From Chloroflexota bacterium (GTDB lineage: Bacteria > Chloroflexota > Dehalococcoidia > Lucifugimonadales > UBA3495): a stretch of 61,418 nucleotides of DNA. The position numbers were made by a program, and so were the translations under genes. This document shows, in pieces, positions 53,586 through 61,418 of this stretch; the stretch's first letter is position 1, and each line of letters opens with the position of its first letter. The notes under the pieces are model-generated. The model saw nothing but the letters and a program-made list of their open reading frames with translations. It had not been told where the DNA came from and searched no databases. The DNA lies in NCBI GenBank assembly GCA_026710825.1, contig JAPOQH010000074.1:1-61418 (forward strand), written 5' to 3'.

Positions 53586-54230
53586 ATGATTAACCTCCGC
53601 CCTCGTCCCTTCGATCCCCTGCTATTGGTAGAAGGAGAGGATGACAAGCACGTCATCAGGCATTTGTCGGAGCGTTGGGATCGATCCTTGGAATTCGCAA
53701 TCAAAGACTACGAAGGCATTGAGAACGTCCTGCCCAGCATCCGCGACCATATAGACGAACTCGGCCGGCCCGCAGTCGGCGTGGTGGTGGATGCTGACGG
53801 CAACGCTCTAAACACTTGGAACAGAGTTTGCGCTCGAATCCGCGAGTCAGAACAGGCCGTATCCCCGATTCCTACAGCACCCGACCCTGAAGGTACCATC
53901 ATCCCTGAAAATCCCAATACTGGGAGTCCGCGTATCGGCATCTGGGTAATGCCTGACAATGTTTCGCCGGGTGAATTGGAAGGTTTTGTGTCCCATATGA
54001 TTCCCGCCACAGATCGAGTCTGGCCACTCTCCCAACAATACATCGACAACATACCCACCAATGAGCGCAAATTCGCTGAGAGCAAAACCATCCGCGCCCA
54101 GATCCACGCTTGGCTGGCCACCCGTGAGGATCCTCGACAAATGGGCCTCGCCATCCGAACCCGCGATCTCGCCGTCAACAACCCCCTCTCCCAAACCTTC
54201 CTCCGCTGGCTCTCCCGCCTCTTCGCCTAA
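53586..54230 (+). CDS. DUF3226/TOPRIM-like protein, partner of the AAA ATPase
   Basis: The 214-residue protein begins FDPLLLVEGEDDKHVIRHLS, in which Glu17 and the Asp pair match the first TOPRIM motif. GVVVDADGN gives the second. TOPRIM domains of this kind act as nucleases in OLD and Gabija proteins. Here the TOPRIM and ATPase parts, which are one chain in those, are separate genes. They form a probable operon: ATG 53586 starts 3 bases after the ATPase stop. The C-terminal region is helical (QTFLRWLSRLF). The stop overlaps the opposite MFS gene by four bases. Confidence 0.82.
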   Translation: MINLRPRPFDPLLLVEGEDDKHVIRHLSERWDRSLEFAIKDYEGIENVLPSIRDHIDELGRPAVGVVVDADGNALNTWNRVCARIRESEQAVSPIPTAPDPEGTIIPENPNTGSPRIGIWVMPDNVSPGELEGFVSHMIPATDRVWPLSQQYIDNIPTNERKFAESKTIRAQIHAWLATREDPRQMGLAIRTRDLAVNNPLSQTFLRWLSRLFA

Positions 54231-55603
54231 CCCTCCCCTGCTTCCGGCGCACCCTCAATCCCCGCCCCACCCCCGGCCGCATCCCACCCCGGCCGCGTCG
54301 CCGTCAGCATCAGCAGCGACACCACCGCAAGGTTGACGCCAAACGCCAGGAACGCACCCTGATAGGTGCCATACCGGTCCACCGCCAGACCCGCCGCCGT
54401 GGGCCCCAGCGCCTGCCCGCCCACCTGCGCCGCCAGACCCCACGCCCGTATCGCCCCCAGGTGCAGCCGCCCGAAGTAGTCGGCCCCCGCCAGCCGAGCC
54501 ATGATGTGCAAGCCGCCGACGCCGAACCCCAGGAAGAACGCCCCCAGGACACCCACGGCGATCTCGCTGGCGTAGGCCGTGGTGATGGCGCCTGTGGCGA
54601 CCACCAGGCCCGACGCCGTCATCACGAACCGCGCCTGCGTCTTCTGCGCCATCGCCGAAAAGAACACGCTCGCCGGCACCTGCGATATCGCGAACGTGCT
54701 GGCCGTCCACACCGCCACCGACGGCGGAACCCCTTGATCCACGAAGTGCGGCACCTGGTGCAGCGACACCCCTGCCTGCACGATGAACCCCGCGAAGGCG
54801 AACACCATCATCAGCCAGAACGACCGCGTCCCCATCGCCTGCCGCAGCGTGAAGTTGATCTCCTCGGTCGCGCTCTGCGGACGCCGACCCGACGCCGATC
54901 CCCGACGCGCCGAACCCGCTCCACCGTCCGGCTCCAGTCCCAAATCCTCGGGACGCCGCGCCATCAGCAGCATGGCCGGAATCCCCCCCACCGCGACCGT
55001 CCAGATGCCCAGTGTGTACCACGCCACGTCCCAGCCCCATACCCCGATGATCGCCTGCGCCACCAGCGGCATGATCGACAGGCCCGAACCCTGCGACACG
55101 TGGTTCAGCGCCAGCGCGAACGGACGCCGCCGCACGAACCAGTTGCTCACCGCCACCGACGTCCCCAACTCCAGCGGGCTGGAGAACATCGTCCGTCCCG
55201 GCACGTACACCAGGTAGAACATCCAGATCTGGCTCACCGCTCCCAGCGCCACCGCGCACAGCCCCGCGATGCCTGATGATATGCCTACGACCATCCCCGA
55301 CCCATATCGGTCCAACACCGGCCCCACCATCGGAGAAATCACCGCCGCGAACACTCCCCCCAGGCTCACCGCGCCCGCCACCTCCGCCCGCGTCCAGCCG
55401 AACTGCTCCGACATTGGCACCACGAATACCGTCAGCACCGCCACCGACATCAGCGGACGCGCCGAATACGAGGCAACCCCCGACAGGCCCAGGATGACCC
55501 AGCCGTAGTACAGGGGCGACGCCCGGGCGACCCGGGCCTGCAGCCCGCGCATCAGCCCCCGTCGCGCCGCAGGACGAACCGCGCCGACTCTCGCGGCCGG
55601 CAA
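54227..55603 (-). CDS. major facilitator superfamily transporter (oxalate/formate or monocarboxylate-like)
   Basis: The 458-residue protein has about twelve membrane helices and a central cytoplasmic loop with Arg and Ser (GGAGSARRGSASGRRPQSAT). The MFS motif appears as GPVLDRYGSGMV after helix 2 and degenerate as AVDRYGTYQGAF in the second half. SRAPLMSV and WTRAEVAGAVSLGGV recall the anion/monocarboxylate transporter branch. The substrate is unknown. The longest start is TTG at 55603; an ATG at 55552 (MRGLQARVARASPLYYGW) is a good alternative. It is convergent with the TOPRIM gene. Confidence 0.82.
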   Translation of the reverse strand: MPAARVGAVRPAARRGLMRGLQARVARASPLYYGWVILGLSGVASYSARPLMSVAVLTVFVVPMSEQFGWTRAEVAGAVSLGGVFAAVISPMVGPVLDRYGSGMVVGISSGIAGLCAVALGAVSQIWMFYLVYVPGRTMFSSPLELGTSVAVSNWFVRRRPFALALNHVSQGSGLSIMPLVAQAIIGVWGWDVAWYTLGIWTVAVGGIPAMLLMARRPEDLGLEPDGGAGSARRGSASGRRPQSATEEINFTLRQAMGTRSFWLMMVFAFAGFIVQAGVSLHQVPHFVDQGVPPSVAVWTASTFAISQVPASVFFSAMAQKTQARFVMTASGLVVATGAITTAYASEIAVGVLGAFFLGFGVGGLHIMARLAGADYFGRLHLGAIRAWGLAAQVGGQALGPTAAGLAVDRYGTYQGAFLAFGVNLAVVSLLMLTATRPGWDAAGGGAGIEGAPEAGEG

Positions 55604-55898
55604 AATGATGCGGCGATCAGGTGATTCACAGGCTCACGGAAGCAATGGGACAACGGTTGTGGAATGCCCGCCGATTATAGCAGGCGACACTGCGACCTCC
55701 ACTCATCCCGAATCCCCCGACCTGCGCCTCCCGAAGCATTGGCCCGTTTCAGGTTTGCATCCGGCGCTTCATACCGTGCAGTCTGGGTGTAATCCGTATA
55801 GGGCGGATTGTTCATCTGACAAACTCTTGGCTGTTGCAATTGGAAGTGAATCCTAGGATGATAGCGCGGTTCATGTTACAGTCTGTCTCCTGAACATA

Positions 55899-56021
55899 AT
55901 GCTTCACCCTGGGTCCCGTTACCGTCAAAATCGCTCAGCCTCATGGTGCGGTTGCCCCAATGACCGCCCACACACCCGTTACATCGTTGCCCCGGCAAAG
56001 CGACAGGAGTTTTCCTCTTGA
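55899..56021 (+). CDS. candidate 40-aa peptide, start overlapped by the HExxH enzyme gene
   Basis: A 40-codon frame whose TGA overlaps the TTG start of the HExxH gene by the bases TTGA. The peptide is basic and contains a small cluster WCGCPNDRPH. No good ribosome site precedes its ATG. The overlap is the kind used for translational coupling, and precursor peptides often precede their modifying enzymes. The chance of a frame of this length arising randomly is high, so this is only a candidate. The rest of 55604-55898 shows nothing recognisable. Confidence 0.25.
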   Translation: MLHPGSRYRQNRSASWCGCPNDRPHTRYIVAPAKRQEFSS

Positions 56022-57211
56022 CACAATCAGATGGCGATCGGACCGGACGACCTGACCTGGCGTTCGACCGGTTGGATCCCAGGCTATTCGGGACCGTGAA
56101 CCCTGATGCTCGGGCTGCCAGTCCCATCTCGGCGCTCCCGGAAATTCTGCGATGGCGAGATGACCACACCGATCTCTTCGCCCGGATCAATTCCATTCAT
56201 TCCGCGTTCGTAAGGGGCCGTATCGCCGCGCTCGGCGAATACAGCGATTCCCTGAATGCCCTGCTTTCCAATCTGCCCGTGGACACGTGGCGGCGCATCG
56301 AGCTGGCCCCCGAGGTGTTTCGGCTCCTGGCTGCTCCCCACCACACTCCGGCCACCGATGTCGCCGAAATCCTGGAGGGCTTCTGCTCCGTTGAGCTGTA
56401 CATCTCCGGACACCCCACGGCCGGCGCAGTTCCCAACGGCCGCTGGAGCGCCCTCGGCGACGTCTGCGTTGTCGGCGACCCCGCCGGCGCCGGACCCACG
56501 GTGCCATCCCCGTACCGCCGGGTCGATGGCATGGTCCTCGCGCCCACGGCAAGAGGCACCGTAATCGACGGATACAGCCCGACCCACTCAACGATTTTCG
56601 GCTACACCCCATGGGCGGTCGAGTCTCACCCTGACGCAGAGTTCGAGGAAGCCACCGACAAGGTTTCGGCGGCCATGCAGTTCATCGAATCGGTTTCCGA
56701 ACCCACCGGCGCGATGCTTGATGCCTGCCTCCGCGTCGTGTCGCTGGCCCGCGTCCCGGCCGATCCCAACATGACCTTGTCCGGTTCGCACCCCCACCTG
56801 CGCGGCTCGGCGGGATTCTCAAATCTCCATTCGCTCCGGTGGGCCCCCGGCCAGGTGGCGGAAGCCCTGCTCCACGAATCCATCCATTCCCTCATCTCCA
56901 AGATGGAAATCGCCGACAGCCTGTTCTCGTCCTATCGCGACGCCCGCAACATATCAGCCACCTCGCCCTGGTCCGGCCGCGCGCTCCCGCTCTGGGCATA
57001 CGTCCACGCCTGTTTCCTGTGGTTCGGCTCCTGGCATTTCTGGCAACTTGCCGGCTCCCACAGCGAGCGCGCCAATGACTTCGCCGAAACCGCGGCGCGC
57101 GGCTTCGCGGACGGAGCCTCCATCAACAACATCCCGCCCGACGGACTCGCCCTCCTCAGGCCCGACGCCATCGCAGCCCTCCAAACCATGACCCAGGAAA
57201 TAGCCGCCTGA
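56018..57211 (+). CDS. HExxH protein of the peptide beta-hydroxylase (mod_HExxH) type
   Basis: The 397-residue protein has a central HESIH motif (His286, Glu287, His290) in VAEALLHESIHSLISKM, followed by WSGRALPLWAYVHACFLWFG. This pairing of HExxH with a later conserved His-containing helix fits the HExxH putative peptide-modification family, some members of which are 2-oxoglutarate-dependent peptide beta-hydroxylases. AGGAGT lies before the TTG at 56018. No radical-SAM enzyme or transporter for a modified peptide lies beside it. A plain metalloprotease is less likely, since no protease domain is recognisable. Confidence 0.7.
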   Translation: MTQSDGDRTGRPDLAFDRLDPRLFGTVNPDARAASPISALPEILRWRDDHTDLFARINSIHSAFVRGRIAALGEYSDSLNALLSNLPVDTWRRIELAPEVFRLLAAPHHTPATDVAEILEGFCSVELYISGHPTAGAVPNGRWSALGDVCVVGDPAGAGPTVPSPYRRVDGMVLAPTARGTVIDGYSPTHSTIFGYTPWAVESHPDAEFEEATDKVSAAMQFIESVSEPTGAMLDACLRVVSLARVPADPNMTLSGSHPHLRGSAGFSNLHSLRWAPGQVAEALLHESIHSLISKMEIADSLFSSYRDARNISATSPWSGRALPLWAYVHACFLWFGSWHFWQLAGSHSERANDFAETAARGFADGASINNIPPDGLALLRPDAIAALQTMTQEIAA

Positions 57212-57292
57212 ACCAACCAACCCAGACCCTCCTCGACATTTCTGCCTCCCTCCCATCCTGACTCAACGAAACCGGAACTAAAACCCAAAATC

Positions 57293-57321
57293 GCAGGGGC
57301 GAGTAATCATTCTCCCCCGCC
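57293..57321. repeat. dispersed palindromic repeat, copy 2
   Basis: GCAGGGGCGAGTAATC pairs with ATTCTCCCCCGCC. It has the same structure as the copy at 9582, with two compensating-type changes in the arms. Confidence 0.85.
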
Positions 57322-57855
57322 GGAAACCAAAATCCCGTCCATCCTGTGCATCGATGTAAAAGCTGTAAATCGATGTGAAAAATTCCCCCGACCAGTGACA
57401 CCCGCCCGTTGCCCTGATACGTACCCACGTTCTATCCTAACTGTGTCAGGTTCCCCGCTCGGTACTCGAGAACCGGACGGGGTCGGCCGCATCGCATGCA
57501 GCGGCAAGCCACCAAACTACTAAAATTGGCGAGGTGTCTACAGGGTTCGGGTCGCGAAACGGCCTGTCGGTTCCAATGCAGAATCAGGTTCATAAGGGGC
57601 ATAGGATCGCCATTTTCCGCGATCAAGCCCCCTGAACCCGGCGGGTGCCACCACCGCTCCGTGTCGTGGTCTCCGGTCTCAACGGCCGGCGGACTGCGGG
57701 ACATGGAAGTCTAGGGCAAAACTTTCTGCGCAAAAACAGTGTTGGCCGTGCTCCGACACGCAACCCGAATCCCACACCTGACACCCAAAAACCAGTCAAT
57801 CGACCAAAAGGAGAAAGCCAACCCAAGCACCAGAATACCAACCACGAACCGCAAT

Positions 57856-57884
57856 CGTAGGGGCGAATCATCATTCGCCCACCG
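57856..57884. repeat. dispersed palindromic repeat, copy 3
   Basis: CGTAGGGGCGAATCATC pairs with ATTCGCCCACCG. It lies in the repeat-rich gap before nadE. Confidence 0.85.
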
Positions 57885-58231
57885 TAAATCGCTCCACATC
57901 ATAGGAGCGACCCATGCGCCCCCCTGCGCTACGGACTAACCGTAGAGCGTGGGGACGGCTCCGCAGGCCGCGGCCGTCCCCAATCCACAACCGGCTGCCA
58001 TCCTCTCCTACACAGGGGACAGCATCGCGTACCTGCGAAAGCTCGACACCTGTCGGGGAGACGCCTCCCCGGTTTGCCGGCACGCCTGCCGTTCCTCCGT
58101 TCTATATCCGACTCTGTCGCACGGCGATCCCGTGCGAGACTTGCGTTGCCTCCTCCGGCAAATCGTTGGCTTGCGCCGATCCCGTCCATCCCGCTCATCG
58201 ATACAAAAAGCCCCCTCGTCACCGCCTGCGC

Positions 58232-58237
58232 TATAAT
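58232..58237 (+). promoter_or_regulatory. -10 box of nadE, giving a leaderless transcript
   Basis: TATAAT is followed by 6 bases and then the ATG at 58244. A transcript starting at the usual distance begins at or within one or two bases of the start codon. Confidence 0.65.
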
Positions 58238-58243
58238 GCCCCA

Positions 58244-59995
58244 ATGCAGCGCACCCTCCGGCTGGCCCTCGGCCAGTTCAACCCCACCGTCGGCGACATC
58301 CCCGGCAACACCGCCCGCATCATCGAGCTGATTGACGAGGCCCGGGCCGCCCACGCCGACCTCGTCGCATTCCCCGAACTCGCCGTAACCGGCTACCCGC
58401 CCGAGGACCTGCTCTTCAAGCCCTCGTTCCTCTCTGACAACGCCGCCGCCGTCCAGCGCATCGCCGCCGCCGCTCGCGGCATCGCCGTCATCGTCGGATG
58501 CGTCGAGGTCGGCGACGACATCGCCAACGCCGCCGCCATCATCAACGACGGCCGCATCCTCGACTGGTACCGCAAGATGTACCTGCCCAACTACGGCGTG
58601 TTCGATGAGGACCGCTACTTCCGACGCGGCGACGTCTGCCCCGTTTATGTCATCAACGGCTGTCCCGTCGGCGTCAACATCTGCGAGGACATCTGGTACC
58701 CCGTCGGCCCCATCGCCGTCCAGCGCGACGCCGGCGCCGAGGTCATCGTCAACATCAACGCCTCGCCCTTCCACGCCGGCAAGGCCACCCAGCGCGAGCG
58801 CATGATCTCCACCCGCGCCGCTGACAACGGCGTGTTCGTCGCCTACCTCAACACCGTCGGCGGCCAGGACGAGCTGGTATTCGACGGCGCCAGCGTCGTC
58901 TGCGCTCCCGACGGATCCGTAATCGCGCGCGGACCGTCCTTCGAGGATCGCCTCATCGTCGCCGACCTCGATGTCGATTCCGTGTTCCGCCAGCGTCTCC
59001 GCGATCCCCGGTCCCGCAAGGAAAACCCCAACATCCTGCGCGAAGTCGGTCAGGCGGCCGTCGTCCGTATTTCCGATTACCACCGCACCGGCCGCGGCAA
59101 CTCGGCCGAGCCGCTCATGTGCCGCCGCCTGGACGAGGTGGAAGAGGTCTACCAGGCCCTGGTGGTCGGCACCCGCGATTACGTCCGCAAATCGGGCTTC
59201 CGCAGCGCCCTGATCGGCCTCTCCGGCGGCATCGACTCGGCCCTCACCGCCACCGTCGCCGTCGACGCCCTCGGCCCCGACAACGTCGTCGGCGTGACCA
59301 TGCCCTCCCGCTACTCGTCCGAGGGCAGCATCGGCGATTCCCAGGAACTCGCCGACAACCTGGGCATCAAGCTCTGGCGCATCCCCATCGAGCCGGCCCA
59401 CCACGCATTCACCGACATGCTGGCCGACCGCTTCGCCGGCACCGAACCCAACACCGCCGAGGAGAACGTGCAGGCCCGCATCCGCGGCAACGTCCTCATG
59501 ACCATCTCCAACAAGTTCGGCTGGCTCGTCCTGACCACCGGCAACAAGAGCGAGATGGCAATGGGCTACGCCACCCTCTACGGCGACATGGCCGGCGGAT
59601 TCGCCGTGCTCAAGGATGTGCCCAAGACCCTGGTGTACCAGCTCTGCCGGTGGCGCAACGCCGGCTCCGCCACCGGTCGCCCGATCGTCCCCCAGGCCGT
59701 GCTGGACAAGCCACCCAGCGCCGAACTGCGTCCCGACCAGACCGACCAGGACACGCTCCCGCCCTACGACGACCTCGATCCCATCATCAAAGCCTACGTC
59801 GAGGACGACTACGCGTACGCCGACATGGTCGCCATGGGCCACCACCCCGACTGGGTGCGCCAGGTCATGACCTACGTTGACCGCAACGAGTACAAGCGCC
59901 GCCAGGCTCCCCCCGGCGTCAAGATCACCCCACGCGCCTTCGGCAAGGACCGCCGCCTCCCCATCGTCAACCGCTACCGCCCCACCGCATCATAG
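58244..59995 (+). CDS. nadE: glutamine-dependent NAD+ synthetase
   Basis: The 583-residue protein joins an N-terminal glutaminase of the nitrilase fold to an NAD synthase. The glutaminase has the Glu-Lys-Cys triad: Glu in VAFPELAVTGYPPED, Lys in WYRKMYLPNYGVFDE, Cys in GVNICEDIWYP. The synthase has the PP-loop LSGGIDSALTA and TTGNKSEMAMGYATLYGDMA. It makes NAD+ from deamido-NAD+ using glutamine. The ATG at 58244 lies six bases after a TATAAT box and lacks a ribosome site, consistent with a leaderless mRNA. The long repeat-rich gap upstream contains no operon partner. Confidence 0.94.
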   Translation: MQRTLRLALGQFNPTVGDIPGNTARIIELIDEARAAHADLVAFPELAVTGYPPEDLLFKPSFLSDNAAAVQRIAAAARGIAVIVGCVEVGDDIANAAAIINDGRILDWYRKMYLPNYGVFDEDRYFRRGDVCPVYVINGCPVGVNICEDIWYPVGPIAVQRDAGAEVIVNINASPFHAGKATQRERMISTRAADNGVFVAYLNTVGGQDELVFDGASVVCAPDGSVIARGPSFEDRLIVADLDVDSVFRQRLRDPRSRKENPNILREVGQAAVVRISDYHRTGRGNSAEPLMCRRLDEVEEVYQALVVGTRDYVRKSGFRSALIGLSGGIDSALTATVAVDALGPDNVVGVTMPSRYSSEGSIGDSQELADNLGIKLWRIPIEPAHHAFTDMLADRFAGTEPNTAEENVQARIRGNVLMTISNKFGWLVLTTGNKSEMAMGYATLYGDMAGGFAVLKDVPKTLVYQLCRWRNAGSATGRPIVPQAVLDKPPSAELRPDQTDQDTLPPYDDLDPIIKAYVEDDYAYADMVAMGHHPDWVRQVMTYVDRNEYKRRQAPPGVKITPRAFGKDRRLPIVNRYRPTAS

Positions 59996-60171
59996 AGCCA
60001 TCCCAATCTACAATTGCGACCGCGAGACGTTGCTGACGTACCCAAATCGCAGACCTTGGGATGTCAACTTTGGATCGGGGGCTTGGCCCCAGCCCTTTCC
60101 GGTCAAAACACCATCCCAATCATCTCGTTTATCCTGTTCATCCATGCAAAACAACCAGGAGTCATCCCCAC

Positions 60172-60636
60172 ATGCAAGTAGAAAACAAGCTGGCCGGCAT
60201 GGGCCTCACCGTCACCGAGCCGAACCCATCCATCGGCAACTTCGTGCCGGCCGTCCGCGTCGGTAACCTGCTCTTCGTATCCGGCAACCTGCCCCGTCTC
60301 GAGGACGGCAGCATGGTCGCCACCGGCAAGCTGGGCCGCGACGTCAGCATCGAAGAGGGCTACGAGGCCGCCCGCCAGTGCGCCGTGAACTGCCTCTCCA
60401 GCGCGAAGAGCATCATCGGCGACCTCGACAAGGTCCAGCGCGTCGCCAAACTGTTGGTCATGGTCGCCTGCGACCCCGAGTTCGACCAGCAGCCGGCCGT
60501 GGGCAACGGCGCATCCGACCTGCTCGTGGAACTCTACGGCGAAAGCGGACGCCACGCCCGCTCCGCAGTGGGCATGGCCGCCCTCCCCAGAGGCGCACCC
60601 GTCGAAGTCGAAATGATCCTCGAAGTCGCCGACTGA
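60172..60636 (+). CDS. RidA (YjgF/YER057c/UK114) family protein
   Basis: The 154-residue protein matches the YjgF-type extended subgroup. KLAGMGLTVTEPNPSIGNFV leads into AVRVGNLLFVSGNLPRLEDG, then GYEAARQCAVNCLSSAKSII and the C-terminal GRHARSAVGMAALPRGAPVE. The arginine in HARSAVG is the ligand used by RidA for deaminating enamine intermediates. The subgroup with the insertion (about residues 40-55) is often in catabolic loci, and its substrate may differ from that of RidA. AGGAG lies about 10 bases before the ATG. Confidence 0.86.
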   Translation: MQVENKLAGMGLTVTEPNPSIGNFVPAVRVGNLLFVSGNLPRLEDGSMVATGKLGRDVSIEEGYEAARQCAVNCLSSAKSIIGDLDKVQRVAKLLVMVACDPEFDQQPAVGNGASDLLVELYGESGRHARSAVGMAALPRGAPVEVEMILEVAD

Positions 60637-60660
60637 CCGCCTCTCAGATTACCCACCAAA

Positions 60661-60690
60661 CGCAGGGGCGGATAATCATCCGCCCCCGCC
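60661..60690. repeat. dispersed palindromic repeat, copy 4
   Basis: CGCAGGGGCGGATAATC pairs with ATCCGCCCCCGCC. It is 24 bases after the RidA stop. Confidence 0.85.
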
Positions 60691-60718
60691 ATTTATCGCC
60701 GAGCGACAAAACCCAGCT

Positions 60719-60741
60719 CATGGTGAGCCTGTCGAACCACG
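60719..60741. repeat. palindromic repeat of the GAGCCTGTCGAA type, third copy
   Basis: CATGGTGAGCCTGTCGAACC plus ACG; nearly identical to the copy at 45394. It lies just after the end of the last Uma2 gene on the minus strand. Confidence 0.8.
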
Positions 60742-60752
60742 CTGCAACCCGC

Positions 60753-61307
60753 TTAACCCAGGATCTCCCGCACCGCACAACCGAACCCCGGCAGAACCTC
60801 TCCGCCGTCCAGCGTATCGTCCAGGGTTAGCACGACCGTCGGCAGGTCGGGATGCCGCACCCTTATCGTGCCGGTCTCCGGGTTGATCACCAGCGCCATC
60901 CGCACCCCGAAGTCCAGCCACATGGTGGCCTTGTCGTCAACTACCCGCTCGGAGTCGCTGGGCGATTTAATCTCTACCACGAGGTCGGGCCCCACCGGGC
61001 AGTAACTGTCAATGTCGGCATCCAGCGGCAACCGTTCCGCGGAAACGTAGGCTATATCCGGCTCCCGCACTGTGTCCGGATCCGTCTCCAGCAACACGCC
61101 GCTATCGGAGCCGAAAACATGGCCCAACCCCGCCGGCTCAACGTGCGTGACGAACTTGCCCCCTAGTAGCATCGCTATCTTGCCGTGCCTCAGTCCCGCT
61201 GGCGTCGTTTCGTGCAGCACCCCCCGGATCAGTTCGCCCCGTACACCCTTGCCGTACAGGCGCAGCAGATCGTCAGCGGTCATCGGTTTTGGTTTGGCCG
61301 TCGTCAC
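60753..61307 (-). CDS. Uma2 family (DUF820) PD-(D/E)XK nuclease-like protein, short form
   Basis: The 184-residue protein starts on GTG (MTTAKPKPMTADDLLRLYG) and has the Uma2 core. REPDIAYVSAERLPL holds the first Asp and GPDLVVEIKSPSDSERVVDD the Glu-x-Lys pair. ATMWLDFGVRMALVINPETG completes the fold. Unlike the copy at 21367, the EIK motif is intact and the coiled-coil tail is missing, so this one is the better candidate for nuclease activity. The family is abundant in Chloroflexota and Cyanobacteria. Its biological role is not established. The gene adjoins an IS630-type end. Confidence 0.85.
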   Translation of the reverse strand: MTTAKPKPMTADDLLRLYGKGVRGELIRGVLHETTPAGLRHGKIAMLLGGKFVTHVEPAGLGHVFGSDSGVLLETDPDTVREPDIAYVSAERLPLDADIDSYCPVGPDLVVEIKSPSDSERVVDDKATMWLDFGVRMALVINPETGTIRVRHPDLPTVVLTLDDTLDGGEVLPGFGCAVREILG

Positions 61308-61326
61308 ACGACTCCCCCGCTAGTAC

Positions 61327-61418
61327 TCAGTCAACGTTGGAAAGGCAGGGATAGAAGCGATGGAGTTTGGTTCTGGCGTGGTCGGTGCTGAAGCGCCAGT
61401 TGATAGGGACGCGCGCGG
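61327..61418 (-). mobile_element. C-terminal end of an IS630-type transposase, cut by the window edge
   Basis: The minus strand reads ARVPINWRFSTDHARTKLHR, then FYPCLSNVD and a stop. The NWRFxTxDARxKLxRxYP pattern is the typical end of IS630-family (DDE) transposases. Only the last 29 codons are inside the window, so an intact element or a remnant cannot be distinguished. No terminal inverted repeat can be recognised in the 20 bases after the stop. Confidence 0.65.

Larger units (their letters stand above)
57212..58243. other. intergenic region rich in repeats, no gene seen
   Basis: This 1-kb stretch has no frame with coding character. It holds two copies of the 30-bp palindrome (57293, 57856) and a TCATCCTGTGCATCGATGTAAA-type dispersed element near 57345 (recurring near 58190 and 60125). 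GGGACGGC / GCCGTCCC arms occur near 57955-57985. A minus-strand frame at 57432-57704 (NLILHWNRQAVSRPEPC) has a composition unlike the neighbours and could be a decayed mobile-element fragment, which I could not identify. Confidence 0.5.

Noticed and set aside
57432..57704. Minus-strand frame ending AGNLTQLG in the repeat-rich gap
   Set aside because: No match to a family I can name and no start signal; kept only as a remark under the intergenic entry.
57929..59845. Open frame of over 600 codons on the minus strand opposite nadE
   Set aside because: nadE on the plus strand has complete family motifs; the minus frame is a by-product of high GC at third positions.

Overview
The window is a GC-rich bacterial chromosome segment. 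The gene families suggest a Chloroflexota genome, probably Dehalococcoidia or SAR202-like. The evidence is Thr-Pro stalk surface proteins, a PaREP1-type gene, an F420-type oxidoreductase, Uma2 nucleases, peptide ABC systems, a ThDP enzyme beside a UbiD/UbiA/UbiX set, and TATAAT promoters very close to start codons. This assignment is an inference from gene content. No rRNA, tRNA or CRISPR array was found.

Layout. 1-7.5 kb is a cell-envelope region: the end of a collagen-like membrane protein, a large Thr-Pro stalk protein, a peptide-binding lipoprotein-type gene broken by two in-frame stops, and an Fn3-trypsin-like secreted protease pair. 7.6-14.8 kb holds an HpcH/HpaI aldolase, two unknown proteins, a probable flavin-dependent halogenase next to a Fic protein, a ThDP enzyme and an F420-type reductase. 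15-21.3 kb is a respiratory quinone block: UbiD, UbiA, UbiX and UbiE/MenG homologues matching the late futalosine menaquinone steps, interrupted by Uma2 remnants and a fused MNT-HEPN protein. 22-27.5 kb carries an MFS exporter, then an iron-type ABC ATPase, a DtxR regulator and a double permease. 27.7-36.3 kb is a dipeptide ABC operon with unrelated genes inserted, plus a candidate small RNA.

36.7-41.8 kb is accessory: HicAB, a vWA/PP2C/kinase operon and a BrnT/BrnA pair. 41.9-52.3 kb is the housekeeping core (dnaX, ybaB, recR, recO, accC, a biotin carrier, uvrA), with small toxin-antitoxin-like pairs between the genes. 52.3-57.2 kb is again accessory: an AAA ATPase plus TOPRIM pair, an MFS transporter and a HExxH protein of the peptide beta-hydroxylase type. 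The end holds nadE, a RidA protein, Uma2 and the cut-off end of an IS630-type transposase.

The most interesting candidates are: (i) the vWA-PP2C-kinase operon, whose kinase has a membrane segment and an external Cys-containing domain; (ii) the AAA/TOPRIM pair, a possible two-gene OLD/Gabija-like defence system; (iii) the HExxH protein, whose start overlaps a 40-codon frame; (iv) the Fic gene, whose start codon lies in the loop of a perfect 16-bp hairpin just downstream of a consensus -10 box. Several families of dispersed palindromes sit in the intergenic gaps and in places supply start or stop codons.
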